The notes under the pieces were generated by a model. It did not search any database. It had not been told where the DNA came from and saw nothing but the letters and a program-made list of their open reading frames with translations. From the NCBI GenBank assembly GCA_030560485.1, contig JAKTTS010000077.1, forward strand, positions 1-41,493: 41,493 nt of DNA, in the 5' to 3' direction. The translations under genes were made by a program, and so were the position numbers. This stretch comes from Ascoidea tarda (nom. inval.) (Eukaryota > Ascomycota > Saccharomycetes > Ascoideales > Ascoideaceae). Numbering within the stretch: position 1 is the first letter of the stretch; every line of letters starts with the position of its first letter. Shown in pieces: positions 27,501-36,773 of this stretch.

Positions 27501-30500
27501 AATACAGTTTGTTATCATCTTTTTAAGTTTTTCTTCTTCATTTAACTGAGAGTTTAAATAAGTTCTTTCTGTCAATATTCTATAATAAAATAGTAAATAA
27601 AAATAAACCATCAACGATCCCTTTTCTTCATAAATTGTTACAAAAGAATCAAAGTCTTCATTAGTAACATTAGGGTTTGGCAATAATTCAAGTAACTCAA
27701 ATCTTTCTAATATATTTACCATTAGTTTGATATCTTGGCTGTAGCTATCATCACCCATGTTGTTGATTAAAAAGTTCAATTGAACAATATGTAGATCTCT
27801 TAAATATCCTTCCATTGGAATACAAGTGTTGGAGCGGATTGCATTTGAGTATAAATTATTCTGTCTTGCTGTCATCTCTCCATTTCTCACCCAAAACCCA
27901 GAAGAAACCTGAGCACATAAAACAATACTTCTTAATGAAACATCACAGATCAAGCCGAAATTATCTCGTATCGTCTGTGTATTAAAAACATTGGCAATTG
28001 AGTCAAAAGAAACTTGGAAAATATCAAAATTTAGAGATAACAAAGAATTCAATGGATTTAAAAACCCAACTCTACCTTCACTTACTGAAAATCCTATTGT
28101 TTGAATCTTTCTAGGGTATATTGACTCTTGTTCTTGTGATTCATAAACTAAAAGTTCTTTATTATAACTGATGCCCTTTCTGATATTATAGTCAATAAGG
28201 AACAAAATTAGTTCTCTGCAATTTTGAAGTAAACGCTTATTATCTATATCCTTCACAAGTCTAGAATCATAGAAAAATGACTGGGCAAGTAAGTAGAATG
28301 TTGCACACATTTCAAAATGTAGAAAAAACTCTGTTGGTTCAAACTCTGTGTGTTTATTTTTCTCTCTCTTTATCATCCATGAACTTTGGAAAAGTTTGAA
28401 AAAACATACCATTAACCAAAAATTTTGTTTTTCAAAAAATTTCAATTTTGGATTTTTATCAAGATCAACTGCTTCATCCTTAATTATGTTTTTATGGTAT
28501 ATCAATGAGCCAAATGTAAGAGCTGATTTCTCAATAATATAGCTAAAATCAAGTTTTAAAAATGATAAACCGACTTTATACTTTGAATAAAATGCACAAA
28601 CTTCATCTCGTATAGAGAAAGAAGGGATTGAATTTACCCACGTTATGTCTTTCTTTGAGTCAGGTGTAAACTCAAAATTTCCATCTTTTCTGAATCCAAA
28701 ATTCTCAAAAAATTGTATCAAGGGAGAAAAGTAATAAACCAACTTATCAAAATTAATTAAAGAAGAGACCATGAACGAAGAAGTTAGGAACTGAACTGAT
28801 ATCTCACTCATAATATTAAACTGATACTCTCTATCGTTATCAATGAAATTTTTAATTAGATTTGGAAAGATTGGAATATAATGGCCATTGAAAAACGTGT
28901 TTTTTAAGTTAATATTGATTGAAGTCAATAACTCTATAATTAGCCCTTTAAGTTGAACCCTTGAGTTCTTGAACAATTTAAATAGATTAAGCAAAATAAA
29001 TTGAAACCTTGAATTCAACAATGGGTTGCTCTCATCATTAGTATAAGTTAGAATTGAAGAGGTATTGAATAGATCCGAGGCGTTAAATTTATCTATATTT
29101 TCAACAAACTTTGTTTTCGAACAGTTTGGAATTTTGTTTTCATAAAATAAGGAATTGTTGAAACAGAAAAACTCAAAGTCTCTTTCTGTTTTAATGGTTT
29201 TCTCTAAACGTATCAATTTTAAAAAATCATTCATCGGAATTAAGTTTTCATTAATTTTCCCTGCATCATCATACCTCTCAAATAAACATTCCAACAAAGA
29301 CTCTCTAAATAGATCAGCAAAATTATTTTTCAAGCCAAGATTTTCAAAATACAGTTCCAGATAATCGTATTTGAAATTAAAACAATCTGATAGCCAGTTG
29401 ATTAATTCATAGCATATGTTTTCCTTGATAAAATCTCTTTCATTCACTATTGTTGCCTGAAGACCATTAGAAGATGCTTTTTGAAACAACTTGTAAGCAG
29501 ATTTTAAATCGTTTGTTTTATGCAATGCAGCATAGCCAATTCTGTCTATTCTTTTTGTTTGAACCCAAGCTGAATTATTATCAGCATTAATTGCTTTTTG
29601 AACAGTGTCTACAGCAATATCAAATGTATGAAAATCATCATTCCACAATATAACATTGTAATAATCTGCTGGTCGATCGTATTGCTCGGCAAGAGGATAG
29701 CTTTTTTTGGAAAAACTTTGTTGAACAGTTAACTTTTTGATAAAACTGACATAGTCAAAAGGATTTGTAAAATTCCAACGTTTGTTGAGTAAGGTTTTGT
29801 TTATGAAGGGAATCGTTTGAATGGAGTCCATATAGGTATCAATAATATAGTTAAGAACAATGCTCAAGACATGTTTAAATGCTTTTTTGTCTTCACAGTT
29901 ATCGAAAAGAGGTTTTAAACTTTCATATTTGGGAGTATCTTGATTGGGATAAGTTTGTTGACCATCATTATCGTGCACAGTTTTGTGGAGGTGGTAATCA
30001 TTTAATTCGCATCTGCAATGTAAAATGTTGTTCCAGGCTTCCAAATCACCACAATCGCAGGTTCCAGAGGAGGATTGAGCTTTGCTAACCCTAACAGAGT
30101 GATTTTTATGATCATTTTTATTGAAACAATAAACACAGAGAACACACGTTTCATCCACTCCACATTCTTTGCATCTATAAATTGGTTCATCTTTTTTTAA
30201 TATTCTACCACAAGGTCTATTTCTATGAACCGGATTTTCTATTTTTTTTTTCTTTTTCTTTTTCAAATCATTTGCAGTGCTTGAGTTGTTGGAAGAAATT
30301 CTTTTGTTAAATCTGGAAGTGATTTCGATATTTCTAGTAATATCTGGAGATCGGCGAATATTTCTAGTTGCAAAAAAAAGATCTTGCAATCTATTTGCTG
30401 TTACGTTAACTGGATCAACAAGAACATCAGTATCAACAGCAGAATCAGAATCAAGGGACATATCGTCATCAATTATATTATTGGTAGAATTTTGAATGAA

Positions 30501-31502
30501 TCTTATAACGGGATCTGAGAAATTGATTTGAGGTATTTGTAGATCAAATTCCACAGTGTTGAGAGTAGGCCTATCAAGATTAGCAGTGTTATTATTGTTA
30601 TCGTTATTATCGTTATTATCGTTATTATCGTTATTATCGTTATTATTGTTATTATTGTTATTATTGTTATCATTGTTATCATTGTTAATAGTGTTATCAG
30701 TATTACCAGCATTATTAGTGGCATTGACACCATTAGTGATTTCATTATTAGGATTTTGAAGAACATACCTAGGGAAGTTTCTTTGGATAGCTTGATTGAA
30801 ATTTCGACTGAAATTTTGAAAATTATCTGGAGAGGCAATCTGATATATGTTATTCTCTAGGTTCCTAGCATCATTGTTGTCTAAGTTGTTTACGTTATTA
30901 AGAAACGCATTGTACAAAATTTCTTCTCCTTCTTCAAAATCCAGATAATTGCGATTATCGTCATTATCATCATCTTCGTCATCTTCGTTGTCATCATTAT
31001 CATTATCATCATCATCTTCTTCTTCTTCTTCGTCGTCGTCGTCGTCGTCGTCGTCGTCATCGTCATCGCCATCGGATTCATTAGTTTTAGTTAAAAATGA
31101 GCTATGCTTGTGCAAATAATACAGATATTTCTTCAAGTATGGCAAGTATTCAGTGTCTTCGATTTCGTGATCATCATAGTGATATTTTCCCTCGTCGTAG
31201 TTTAAAAAGGTCATGATTTGATCCCATCGAGCAGGAAAAGACGAGTTCTTTGGGGGACTTGAAAAAAACACACTCAAATGGTTGTTGGTTTTGTTTTTTA
31301 ATAAGCTGAAAAAACATGCTCTTTTGACGCTAATCGATAAGTTCCTGTTCAATGCATAGTTATTGAGAAATGGTAAAACCACCAAAAAGTCATTCAAATT
31401 GGTGATTTTAGAAATTGCCTGTTGCTGCGAGGTTGTTGGTGTCTTTATTATAACTGGATCCCTTTGCTCTCTTCTCCTGTTCAAACCAGCTGGAAATGAC
31501 AT
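24519..31502 (-). CDS. UBR1: N-recognin E3 ubiquitin ligase Ubr1
   Basis: 2327 residues from the ATG at 31502. Ubr1 recognises N-degrons and, with Rad6, ubiquitylates the substrate for the proteasome. The UBR box is at about 428-500 (RPCGRILKKDEPIYRCKEC, VCVYCF-like Cys pairs, GTCDCGD, HCRCE), which binds basic N-termini. A ClpS-type region is at about 610-675 (YNVILWNDDFHTFDIAVDTV), which binds bulky hydrophobic N-termini. An intact ClpS region favours Ubr1 over Ubr2. The RING-type zinc module is at about 1637-1764 (CIICQKAEN, SCNHAMHFSCFG, FRCPLCDS). The C-terminal cap is at about 2210-2320 (LICLQCGKKIF, HIERECCFVGVF, WLLNGFPDVFSRN). It is longer than S. cerevisiae Ubr1 (1950), partly through an acidic and Asn-rich insertion at about 140-340. 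It faces TOP2 across a 378-bp divergent promoter. Confidence 0.95.
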   Translation of the reverse strand: MSFPAGLNRRREQRDPVIIKTPTTSQQQAISKITNLNDFLVVLPFLNNYALNRNLSISVKRACFFSLLKNKTNNHLSVFFSSPPKNSSFPARWDQIMTFLNYDEGKYHYDDHEIEDTEYLPYLKKYLYYLHKHSSFLTKTNESDGDDDDDDDDDDDDEEEEEDDDDNDNDDNEDDEDDDNDDNRNYLDFEEGEEILYNAFLNNVNNLDNNDARNLENNIYQIASPDNFQNFSRNFNQAIQRNFPRYVLQNPNNEITNGVNATNNAGNTDNTINNDNNDNNNNNNNNNNDNNDNNDNNDNNDNNNNTANLDRPTLNTVEFDLQIPQINFSDPVIRFIQNSTNNIIDDDMSLDSDSAVDTDVLVDPVNVTANRLQDLFFATRNIRRSPDITRNIEITSRFNKRISSNNSSTANDLKKKKKKKIENPVHRNRPCGRILKKDEPIYRCKECGVDETCVLCVYCFNKNDHKNHSVRVSKAQSSSGTCDCGDLEAWNNILHCRCELNDYHLHKTVHDNDGQQTYPNQDTPKYESLKPLFDNCEDKKAFKHVLSIVLNYIIDTYMDSIQTIPFINKTLLNKRWNFTNPFDYVSFIKKLTVQQSFSKKSYPLAEQYDRPADYYNVILWNDDFHTFDIAVDTVQKAINADNNSAWVQTKRIDRIGYAALHKTNDLKSAYKLFQKASSNGLQATIVNERDFIKENICYELINWLSDCFNFKYDYLELYFENLGLKNNFADLFRESLLECLFERYDDAGKINENLIPMNDFLKLIRLEKTIKTERDFEFFCFNNSLFYENKIPNCSKTKFVENIDKFNASDLFNTSSILTYTNDESNPLLNSRFQFILLNLFKLFKNSRVQLKGLIIELLTSININLKNTFFNGHYIPIFPNLIKNFIDNDREYQFNIMSEISVQFLTSSFMVSSLINFDKLVYYFSPLIQFFENFGFRKDGNFEFTPDSKKDITWVNSIPSFSIRDEVCAFYSKYKVGLSFLKLDFSYIIEKSALTFGSLIYHKNIIKDEAVDLDKNPKLKFFEKQNFWLMVCFFKLFQSSWMIKREKNKHTEFEPTEFFLHFEMCATFYLLAQSFFYDSRLVKDIDNKRLLQNCRELILFLIDYNIRKGISYNKELLVYESQEQESIYPRKIQTIGFSVSEGRVGFLNPLNSLLSLNFDIFQVSFDSIANVFNTQTIRDNFGLICDVSLRSIVLCAQVSSGFWVRNGEMTARQNNLYSNAIRSNTCIPMEGYLRDLHIVQLNFLINNMGDDSYSQDIKLMVNILERFELLELLPNPNVTNEDFDSFVTIYEEKGSLMVYFYLLFYYRILTERTYLNSQLNEEEKLKKMITNCIAYSLAINNNYLSYHQFSGFLSSSIRENKHFDSILKDITQYRPPAGISDKGTYSLKDENLSTLDPFGPYCDISDQVSDLVKLSILRNKQKTSSLPADKTKIELESTIISPNLEHLPDGMNSYTNFIRNPFFISVFYGILKVCIAKEEFSTVLPLALQLLHAMILDNENNYYKDQKNEGESKEILHDYLIEKGIPKLLFRLAKSNRPPYVTKKASCLLDKMVLARTDTIMKQLRHSFPKEDVDDFHAQNNKTKETLEERKKRKAKKRRERILAKFKNQQKEFQKHNNDFDQDESIKENSKINENTRYCIICQKAENNDELFGSIGFVNSHNIFWQLPFGHEKSLKSSFDNWDNKFEKGSFSEYNYEKCFPIKCNYSKYQPDDYPFLKEQFQSRNFIKKNVISSCNHAMHFSCFGNSLARRHRFGSVFRCPLCDSLNNCFIPSFPCREEKFSTLKDIFDNTDNTSIDSTDISINNLFGNYENTNCKMLATQMFSKEFLELILSKTSKDLAKAKRKAQIIDQFHAIVLNLSGLLKSESYSTFSQDLSFLISNTISSLEIWTRIDGFESYSKFIDKIPDRCIDLLKSLIQTRVLVGLFKDHFNEMKDTGLKADQAITFNIITKGNYYLQNFFSQFLIIYFQSKFSFKQLMIFFYEVQILLNSFSILKRCQLDKSQLSGFCSIKNMSDSSNHIFNGFLRFLMITSEEPGVFSDLEFNNLSCSFGAVIEKFVLPYLRNIMILVKAFSFNRNSSSSLHNEIEAYRNNFQHSLMAFKNPSNISPLLRFLNFPSLEEIVRHLESDNMRSVVNEFIIEKTSELNGLLLIDYPGVIRLIELPNQLSEFLTDNESILLNSSMFGNNYEEDTDNTDSMHFFGRPLDSDALIFSKLKTDYLICLQCGKKIFNSKIARRHIERECCFVGVFLSPQTNEIIVVCEILESFRSTVLNAPYLNKHGESGSMSLSDCGKLTLALDRYYHLNEIWLLNGFPDVFSRNSISSLQN
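30594..30690 (-). repeat. triplet repeat encoding Asn/Asp tract in Ubr1
   Basis: Alternating GTT/ATT/ATC triplets on the plus strand encode a long run of Asn punctuated by Asp (the NDNNDNNDN type), about 110 residues upstream of the UBR box. A regular 9-bp unit, TTATCGTTA, repeats four to five times at about 30598-30640. Confidence 0.85.
31020..31075 (-). repeat. triplet repeat encoding Asp/Glu run in Ubr1
   Basis: CTT triplets, then GTC and ATC triplets, on the plus strand encode about five Glu followed by a dozen Asp. With the neighbouring mixed Asp/Asn sequence this makes an acidic segment at about residues 142-200. Confidence 0.85.
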
Positions 31503-31880
31503 GTCTCTGAAATGATGATCGATAGCCAGCAGTGAGCAAACTGTTATCAAAATACTGGCTCTCAGCAAAGACAAAAACAATCGCTGCTTTTCTCATCGAA
31601 CAGATCTAGCACGTGAGTGGTATCCGCAAACGGAATAAGTACACGTGAGTTTTGTACGTAAGTACAAATGATTACATAAATGTGAACAGGTTATGTCAGC
31701 ATTAATGATTTTATAATAAAGGTACTTGCTTAGCTCAGCATGTGTTCAATTTTGTCGCCAGCACTGCGGGTGATGTTTTCTGAAAATTGTAAACAACTCA
31801 CTTTTCAACAGTAGACACTCACTGCTTTCCTCATCACCCATTGAATAAATAACACCTCTTTAGCTGATTTGTTTTTGGAT
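31503..31880. promoter_or_regulatory. UBR1-TOP2 divergent promoter with nested palindromes
   Basis: 378 bp shared by two divergent genes. CACGTGAGT occurs twice, at 31610-31618 and 31642-31650, flanking TCCGCAAACGGA (31623-31634), an everted CCG-N4-CGG pair. A third inverted repeat, TTTGTAC-N4-GTACAAA, follows at 31651-31668. E-box plus Zn2Cys6-type sites are inferred. The cluster is about 110 bp from the UBR1 ATG and about 210 bp from the TOP2 ATG, so it may serve both. Confidence 0.65.
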
Positions 31881-34800
31881 ATGTCTTCTAAAAAGAAGTC
31901 GTTGTCGCTGGAAATGATTGATTTCTCAGACGAAGAGTACAGTGACTATTTAGAGAGTGATAATGATGATTCGATGTTTACTGCCAAAGCCAAAAGCAAG
32001 GCCAATGGAAAATCAGCTTCCAAAGTTCAAACAAAAATCAATGGCAAAACTAATGGCAAATCCAATGGAAAATCTAATGGAAAATCTAATGGTAAAGCCA
32101 ATGACAAAAATGATGGCGATCTTAGCAATTCTATTGATTCCATCACTTCAAATTCCAATGATACCTTCCCCAAAGGCAAGACAAGTTCTGAGAAATACGT
32201 CAAGTTAACTCAATTGGAGCATATTCTAAAAAGACCAGATACATACATTGGTTCTACTGAACATTTTGAACAGGATCTTTGGATATATGATGATGAAAAA
32301 GATTTAATGGATCGAAAAAAAGTCAATATAGTTCCAGGGCTATTTAAAATTTTTGACGAAATCTTAGTCAATGCAGCTGATAACAAAATCAGAGATCCCA
32401 AAATGTCGAAAATTGAGGTTACAATTGATCCTGAAATAAACGAAGTTTCCATTCTAAATGATGGGAAAAGTATACCTATTGAAATCCACGACAAAGAAAA
32501 GATATATATTCCAGAATTGATCTTTGGAACCTTATTAACTTCTTCAAATTATGACGACAATGAGAAAAAAGTAACTGGTGGTAGAAATGGGTATGGTGCT
32601 AAACTTTGTAATATATTTTCTAGCAAATTTACCGTCGAAACCAATGATCCAATTTTAAAAAAAAATTATAAACAAACATGGCAAGAAAATATGTCCAAAT
32701 GCGATAAACCTATCATAACTAAAATCACGCCAACTTTGATTAAAAAAGACCGGAATTTGAAATCTTCATTTACTAAAATATCTTTCCAGCCAGATTTAAC
32801 GAGATTTGGAATGAACGAATTAGACAAGGATATTTTAGGTGTGATGAAAAGAAGAGTTTACGATATATCTGCTTCCGTGAAAAACATTAACGTTTTTCTT
32901 AATTCTACAAAACTAAAGGTCAAAGATTTTAAATCTTATGTTAATCTTTATGTCAAGGCTTTAAGTGAAAAAAAAAAATTAGAATCACCATACAAAGATC
33001 AAAATGAAACTGAAACTGAAAAAGAGCCCTATGTGGCCTATAGAAAAGTTAGCGATTACTTTGAGGTTGCATTTGCGGTTTCGGATGGTACATTCAACCA
33101 GGTATCTTTTGTAAACTCAATTGCAACAACATCTGGTGGCACTCATGTTAACTACATCACAGATCAAATAGTCGGTAAAATTATAGAAAAAAAGAAGAAG
33201 CAAGACAAAAAAACGAAACTAAAACCTTTTCAATTGAAAAATTATATGTTTCTATTTATTAACTGTCTTATTGAAAATCCTGCTTTTACTTCTCAAACAA
33301 AAGAACAACTAACTACAAGACCTTCTTCTTTTGGTAATTATAAAACAAACTTTAATGTTCCAGATGAATTTATCAAAGATATTATGAAAACAGACTTGAA
33401 CTCAACTCTTGATGACATAATTCTTAAAAACGTAGATAAAGATTTACAGAAAACAGATGGCTCTGGCCGAAAATCAAGAATCACAAAATACATTAAATTA
33501 GAAGATGCAAATAAAGCTGGTAAATCTGATGGATATAAATGTACTTTAATTCTAACTGAAGGAGACTCTGCTAGAGGTCAAGCAGCCAGTGGCTTAAAAA
33601 TTGTTGGAAGAGACTACTATGGTATCTTTCCCTTGAAAGGTAAAATTTTAAATGTTCGTGATGCTTCGAGTGACCAAATCACAAAAAACACAGAGATTAT
33701 AGCTATCAAAGAAATTATTGGTTTGAAGCATAAAACAAAATACCAAAATACTAAAAGCTTGAGATATGGTAAAATAATGATAATGGCAGATCAGGATTAT
33801 GATGGAAGTCATATTAAAGGTTTGCTAATCAATTTTTTTGAGATTTCATTTCCCGGTTTGTTAGAAATTCCAGGTTTTCTATTGGAATTCATAACTCCCA
33901 TTGTTAAGGTAACGGTAACGAAAAGAAATCAAGAACAAATTATAAATTTTTATTCAATACCAGAGTATGAAAAATGGAGAGATACTGAAGGAATCTCATT
34001 AAATTTCAAAGCCAAATATCTTAAAGGTATTGGTTCTTCAACTGAGAAAGATATTAAAAGTTATTTTTCTGATTTGGACCTCCATAAAAAAAAATTTCGT
34101 ACTTTGCAAGACACTGATAAACAATGTATTGATTTGGCTTTCAATAAAAAAAGAGCGGATGATCGTAAAGAATGGATAGGAAACTTTGTTCCAGGAACCC
34201 ATCTTAACCATAATGTTGATGCAATTCCAATTTCAGATTTTATAAACAAGGAATTAATTTTGTTTTCAATGGCAGACAATATCAGATCCATCCCATGTAT
34301 GATGGATGGATTCAAACCAGTACAGAGAAAAATTTTATACACCTCTCTTAAAAAAAATTTTATAATAGAAAAAAAGGTTTCAGATTTTCAAGGTGTTGTA
34401 TCGAGTCTGTCAGCCTATCATCATGGTGATCAATCTTTGACACAAACAATAATTGGTATGGCGCAAAGTTTTGTTGGCTCTAATAATATATATCTTCTTG
34501 ATCCCATTGGCCAGTTTGGTACAAGGGCTGCTGGAGGAAAGGATTCTGCTGCTGCAAGATATCTTTATACCAAGTTATCAAAAGTTACCAGGTCGATTTT
34601 TCATCCTTTAGATGATCCGTTGTTTAATTATCTACCCGATGATGACAAAACTATAGAGCCGGAATGGTATGCCCCAATAATCCCTATGATTTTGGTAAAT
34701 GGTGCTGAGGGAATTGGAACTGGGTGGTCAACATATATCCCACAGTTTAATCCAAAAGATCTTGTAAAAAACATCAGGCTTTTGCTCAAAGGAAAGGAGA

Positions 34801-36773
34801 TGGTTGATATTCATCCTTGGTACAGAGGATGGAAAGGGACAATGGAAAAAATTGGTCTTGATAAATATCGAATGCTTGGAAGAGTTGAAAAAGTTGATTC
34901 GAATACCATTTGCATTTCAGAACTCCCTGCTAAAACATGGACAGATACTATCAAGGCATTGTTGAATCTGGGATTATCAAAAGAAAAAGGCAGCATCCCT
35001 TGGATTGATGATATGTGGGAGCAAGACACCCATGATGGACATCAATTCTATGTCAAGTTATCTAATTCAGAGATGCTGAAAACAGCCAAGATCGGTTTCT
35101 ATGAAAGGTTTAAATTAATTCAACCTTTATCATTGACTAATATGATTGCATTTGATCCTAAAGGAAGAATTAAAAAGTACGATAATGTTTTGCAGATTAT
35201 TTTAGAATTCTACTATGTCAGACTAGAATATTATCAAAAAAGAAAGGATTATTTGGCAAAAATTTTGAAAGAGGAACTAATCAAATTATCAGCACAAGCT
35301 AGATTCATTAAACTTATTATAGAGAAAGCAATTATTGTTAACAATAGAAAAAGAATAGAGTTGATAGGCGAGTTGGACCTGTTGGGCTTTCCAAAATTCA
35401 GTAGTCAAAGTGGTAGAATTATTGAAGAAAATATTTTGCTCAGCGAGATTCCCGAGGAAGAGGAAAGCGAGGAACTACAAGTTGAAACAGAACCTAATGA
35501 TCTTTCAGTACACAGGCCGGAAAATCCGCTTAAGCGATATGATTACCTTTTGAACATGGCTATTTACTCCCTAACAAAAGAAAAATATGAAAAATTACTC
35601 AAGCAGAAACACGAAAAGGAACAAGAGTTAAACACCCTTTTAGGTAAAACAGCAAAAGACTTGTGGCTGAACGACCTTGATGTCTTTGAAGTTGAGTATG
35701 AAAAGTTTTTGTTGCATGATTATAATGAAAGAATTTCTAATGATCACTTACCACGCACTAATGGTAATAGAAAAGATAAAACCAAAAAAGCCAGAAAAAG
35801 TACAAAGAAAATAAAAATTGAAGAAATTGAAGATCATAAATACGAGTACCTTGAGCCAATGCCATTTAGTGCTCCCAAAACAAAGGTTAAACGAGAAAAG
35901 ACTTCTTTAGGTGTAAAAAGAGCAGCCCCACAAAGTTCTAAAACTAGTAGAAAAAAAATAAAGGTTGAGAGTTCAGATGAAGACGGAGACGTAAATGAAC
36001 CACCTGATTTTAATGATAGTAATGATAGCTCCAGCAAACCAAAAAGTGCAACAAAAAGTATTAAAAGAAAAAAGATCTTCGATGACGAAGAAGACGATGG
36101 CGAAGAAGATGAGGACAAACAGGGTGGAATGAAGTTTACATCGATGTTTAGTGGTAAATCATCTGGCCTTTTTGGAAATTCATCAAAAAACAGCGTTGTG
36201 GATGATGATGATATTGAAATGGGTGAAGAAATTTTTAATTCTAGCTCTAAATTCAGCTCTCGATTTTCAGACATTTTAGGTGACAACGATTTGCAAAAAG
36301 AAGATTCTTCTGGCCAATCTTCTGGTGTCACATCCTCCAATTCTTCATCAAAGACTAGTGTTTCATCTAAAACTGTTGACTCACTGACGAAAAATAACTC
36401 AAACAAACTCACAAAGAAAAAAACACTTAAAAAGTTACCAGCAATCAAACCAAAAATAGTCACAAAGAAAACAGCCACAAAAAAAACAACCAAAAACCAA
36501 AAAACTTTAGATTTATTTGATCTAGACTCAATCTCGAACAGATCTAAAGATACTCGAAAGAATAGGAGCAGTGATGATGATGAGAATGATAATGGTGATG
36601 AAAGTAATATAGAAATTACCGAACTCCCGAAAAGAACCCTACCACAAAGAGCCTCTCGAAACAAGAAGAAAGTGGTTTATAGCCTTGATAGCGATGAGGA
36701 AGATGGTTCTGAAAAAGTTTCTGAAGAAGATGTCTCTTCAAGCGACAACTTCTCTGACGATGATTGGCCATAG
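31881..36773 (+). CDS. TOP2: DNA topoisomerase II
   Basis: 1630 residues from the ATG at 31881. Type IIA topoisomerase passes one duplex through a transient break in another, using ATP, and untangles chromosomes. The GHKL ATPase domain has EILVNAADN, NDGKSIPI and GGRNGYGAKL. The TOPRIM metal site is EGDSA (Glu at about 560) and DQDYDGSHIKG (Asp at about 637, 639, 641). The catalytic tyrosine is about Tyr894 in GGKDSAAARY. The gyrA-like core continues through EPEWYAPIIPMILVNGAEG and FYERFKL to DLWLNDLD. The tail (about 1280-1630) is charged and Lys/Ser/Asp-rich, as in other fungal enzymes. S. cerevisiae Top2 has 1428 residues; the excess lies in the tail and in an N-terminal Lys/Asn/Gly/Ser repeat. 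All catalytic motifs look intact. Confidence 0.98.
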   Translation: MSSKKKSLSLEMIDFSDEEYSDYLESDNDDSMFTAKAKSKANGKSASKVQTKINGKTNGKSNGKSNGKSNGKANDKNDGDLSNSIDSITSNSNDTFPKGKTSSEKYVKLTQLEHILKRPDTYIGSTEHFEQDLWIYDDEKDLMDRKKVNIVPGLFKIFDEILVNAADNKIRDPKMSKIEVTIDPEINEVSILNDGKSIPIEIHDKEKIYIPELIFGTLLTSSNYDDNEKKVTGGRNGYGAKLCNIFSSKFTVETNDPILKKNYKQTWQENMSKCDKPIITKITPTLIKKDRNLKSSFTKISFQPDLTRFGMNELDKDILGVMKRRVYDISASVKNINVFLNSTKLKVKDFKSYVNLYVKALSEKKKLESPYKDQNETETEKEPYVAYRKVSDYFEVAFAVSDGTFNQVSFVNSIATTSGGTHVNYITDQIVGKIIEKKKKQDKKTKLKPFQLKNYMFLFINCLIENPAFTSQTKEQLTTRPSSFGNYKTNFNVPDEFIKDIMKTDLNSTLDDIILKNVDKDLQKTDGSGRKSRITKYIKLEDANKAGKSDGYKCTLILTEGDSARGQAASGLKIVGRDYYGIFPLKGKILNVRDASSDQITKNTEIIAIKEIIGLKHKTKYQNTKSLRYGKIMIMADQDYDGSHIKGLLINFFEISFPGLLEIPGFLLEFITPIVKVTVTKRNQEQIINFYSIPEYEKWRDTEGISLNFKAKYLKGIGSSTEKDIKSYFSDLDLHKKKFRTLQDTDKQCIDLAFNKKRADDRKEWIGNFVPGTHLNHNVDAIPISDFINKELILFSMADNIRSIPCMMDGFKPVQRKILYTSLKKNFIIEKKVSDFQGVVSSLSAYHHGDQSLTQTIIGMAQSFVGSNNIYLLDPIGQFGTRAAGGKDSAAARYLYTKLSKVTRSIFHPLDDPLFNYLPDDDKTIEPEWYAPIIPMILVNGAEGIGTGWSTYIPQFNPKDLVKNIRLLLKGKEMVDIHPWYRGWKGTMEKIGLDKYRMLGRVEKVDSNTICISELPAKTWTDTIKALLNLGLSKEKGSIPWIDDMWEQDTHDGHQFYVKLSNSEMLKTAKIGFYERFKLIQPLSLTNMIAFDPKGRIKKYDNVLQIILEFYYVRLEYYQKRKDYLAKILKEELIKLSAQARFIKLIIEKAIIVNNRKRIELIGELDLLGFPKFSSQSGRIIEENILLSEIPEEEESEELQVETEPNDLSVHRPENPLKRYDYLLNMAIYSLTKEKYEKLLKQKHEKEQELNTLLGKTAKDLWLNDLDVFEVEYEKFLLHDYNERISNDHLPRTNGNRKDKTKKARKSTKKIKIEEIEDHKYEYLEPMPFSAPKTKVKREKTSLGVKRAAPQSSKTSRKKIKVESSDEDGDVNEPPDFNDSNDSSSKPKSATKSIKRKKIFDDEEDDGEEDEDKQGGMKFTSMFSGKSSGLFGNSSKNSVVDDDDIEMGEEIFNSSSKFSSRFSDILGDNDLQKEDSSGQSSGVTSSNSSSKTSVSSKTVDSLTKNNSNKLTKKKTLKKLPAIKPKIVTKKTATKKTTKNQKTLDLFDLDSISNRSKDTRKNRSSDDDENDNGDESNIEITELPKRTLPQRASRNKKKVVYSLDSDEEDGSEKVSEEDVSSSDNFSDDDWP
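32038..32104 (+). repeat. 12-bp repeat encoding Asn-Gly-Lys-Ser units near the Top2 N-terminus
   Basis: Five or six 12-bp units of the type AATGGCAAATCC/AATGGAAAATCT encode (Asn-Gly-Lys-Ser/Thr/Ala)n at about residues 53-74, before the ATPase domain. The result is a basic disordered segment. Confidence 0.85.

Noticed and set aside
35834-36664. 276-codon minus-strand frame inside TOP2
   Set aside because: It is the antisense of the Ser/Lys/Asp-rich Top2 tail, giving a Phe/Leu/Ser-rich shadow with no domain.
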